The notes under the pieces: generated by a model
Told to the model about the DNA's origin: nothing
Database searches by the model: none
The model's input: only the letters and a program-made list of their open reading frames with translations
Program-made: the position numbers and the translations under genes
Assembly (NCBI GenBank): GCA_005883175.1
Contig: VAYV01000246.1
Span: 1 to 5,173, forward strand
Length of the DNA: 5,173 bases
From: Actinomycetota bacterium
GTDB taxonomy: Bacteria; Actinomycetota; AC-67
Direction of reading: 5' to 3'
In this document: positions 4,726 through 5,173 of the stretch, in pieces
How positions within the stretch are numbered: position 1 is the first letter of the stretch
Layout of the letters: the number at the start of each line of letters is the position of its first letter

Positions 4726-5173
4726 TCACGCTGCGACCTTCGGGATGATTTCCGCCGCGTAGAACTCGATGAACTCCTCTTGCGCAGTGCCAATCTGATG
4801 GACGTACACGTGGTCGAAGCCGGCTTCGGCGAAGGCGCTGATCTGTTCGATGTGCTTCGCGGGATCGGGCCCGCACACGACTGACTCGGCGATCGAATCT
4901 TCGGCGATCGTCTTCGCCGCCTGCTCGAAGTGGCTCGGCAACGGCAACTCTTGTCCGAGCTGTCCCGGGATCGCCGCGTTCGGCCACTGCATGAGCGCCG
5001 TCCTGCGAGCGCGTGCCTCGTCCGTGTCGTAGCAAACGGTGAGTTGCCCATAGCGTGGGCCGGAACCGCCGCTTTTCTCAAAGGTTTCAACGGTGTCTCG
5101 TTTCGGGGCCGTGCTTATGAGACCGTCGCCGATCCGCCCGGCGAGTTCGGCGGAGTCCTCACCCGCGGCGGCC
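4726..5173 (-). CDS. F420-dependent LLM-class oxidoreductase, G6PD-like family (C-terminal part)
   Basis: The frame is open from the right edge to a TGA at 4726-4728 and gives the last 148 residues of a flavin/F420 luciferase-like monooxygenase-fold enzyme, roughly half of the usual length of about 320. The segments AELAGRIGDGLIST, GPRYGQLTVCYDTDEARARR, MQWPNAAIPGQLGQELPLPS, then HFEQAAKTIAED, and CGPDPAKHIEQISAFAEAGF, then DHVYVHQIG, are typical of the F420-dependent family related to glucose-6-phosphate dehydrogenase (TIGR03557-type). Such enzymes transfer hydride between a substrate alcohol or aldehyde and the deazaflavin cofactor F420 in the cytoplasm. The substrate cannot be inferred, and the N-terminal active-site part lies outside the window. 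The internal ATG at 4990-4992 is not the true start, because family sequence continues upstream of it. Confidence 0.9.
   Translation of the reverse strand, partial: AAAGEDSAELAGRIGDGLISTAPKRDTVETFEKSGGSGPRYGQLTVCYDTDEARARRTALMQWPNAAIPGQLGQELPLPSHFEQAAKTIAEDSIAESVVCGPDPAKHIEQISAFAEAGFDHVYVHQIGTAQEEFIEFYAAEIIPKVAA

Noticed and set aside
4671..5090. Alternative minus-strand frames over the right-hand gene (4671-5090 and 4703-5035)
   Set aside because: They are Arg/Ser-rich shadows. The frame ending at 4726 carries the family motifs of the F420-dependent oxidoreductase and stays open to the window edge.

Overview
This high-GC window looks like a chromosomal segment of an actinobacterium, probably an uncultured or environmental lineage. 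Three things suggest this: GC-rich codon third positions, an F420-dependent luciferase-like oxidoreductase at the right edge (a family concentrated in Actinobacteria), and a SigB/SigF-type sigma factor with partner-switching regulators. No mobile element, CRISPR array, rRNA or tRNA is visible. The species cannot be named from the sequence.

Left part (1-1770). The last 17 codons of an unidentified plus-strand gene converge, 3 bp apart, on a minus-strand gene for a secreted subtilisin-like serine protease with signal peptide, I9-type propeptide, S8 catalytic domain and C-terminal PPC-like beta domain. A possible housekeeping promoter for it lies at 1666-1694. A strong hairpin plus a terminator-like hairpin with a T tract (1711-1762) closes the sigma operon upstream of it.

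Centre (1771-3950). This is a compact partner-switching stress-response cassette with two divergent arms. The minus arm encodes a degenerate RsbW-like protein followed by a SigB/SigF-family sigma factor. The plus arm encodes a STAS anti-anti-sigma factor with a DSTG phosphoacceptor motif, followed by an RsbW-like ATPase/kinase with intact nucleotide-binding boxes. The 138-bp divergent region holds two back-to-back elements, GTTTCC-N15-GGGTAA on minus and GTTTGG-N14-GGGTAA on plus. Both match the known SigB/SigF promoter consensus, so the sigma factor probably drives both arms of its own circuit. No SpoIIE/RsbU-type phosphatase is present in the window. A 12-bp perfect hairpin at 3923-3950 ends the plus arm.

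Right part (3951-5173). A small single-pass membrane protein (minus) is divergent from a basic protein that has a WSDKRERQYEHIK-type N-terminal motif and a Rho_N-like C-terminus (plus). A third SigB-like element (GTTTGG-N14-GGGCAT) faces the membrane-protein gene, making it a candidate member of the regulon. The window ends inside the C-terminal half of an F420-dependent LLM-class oxidoreductase (minus), which converges with the Rho_N-like gene.

The main point of interest is the autoregulated divergent cassette with two RsbW paralogues. The one encoded beside the sigma factor has lost the residues expected for ATP binding, while the one beside the antagonist has kept them.
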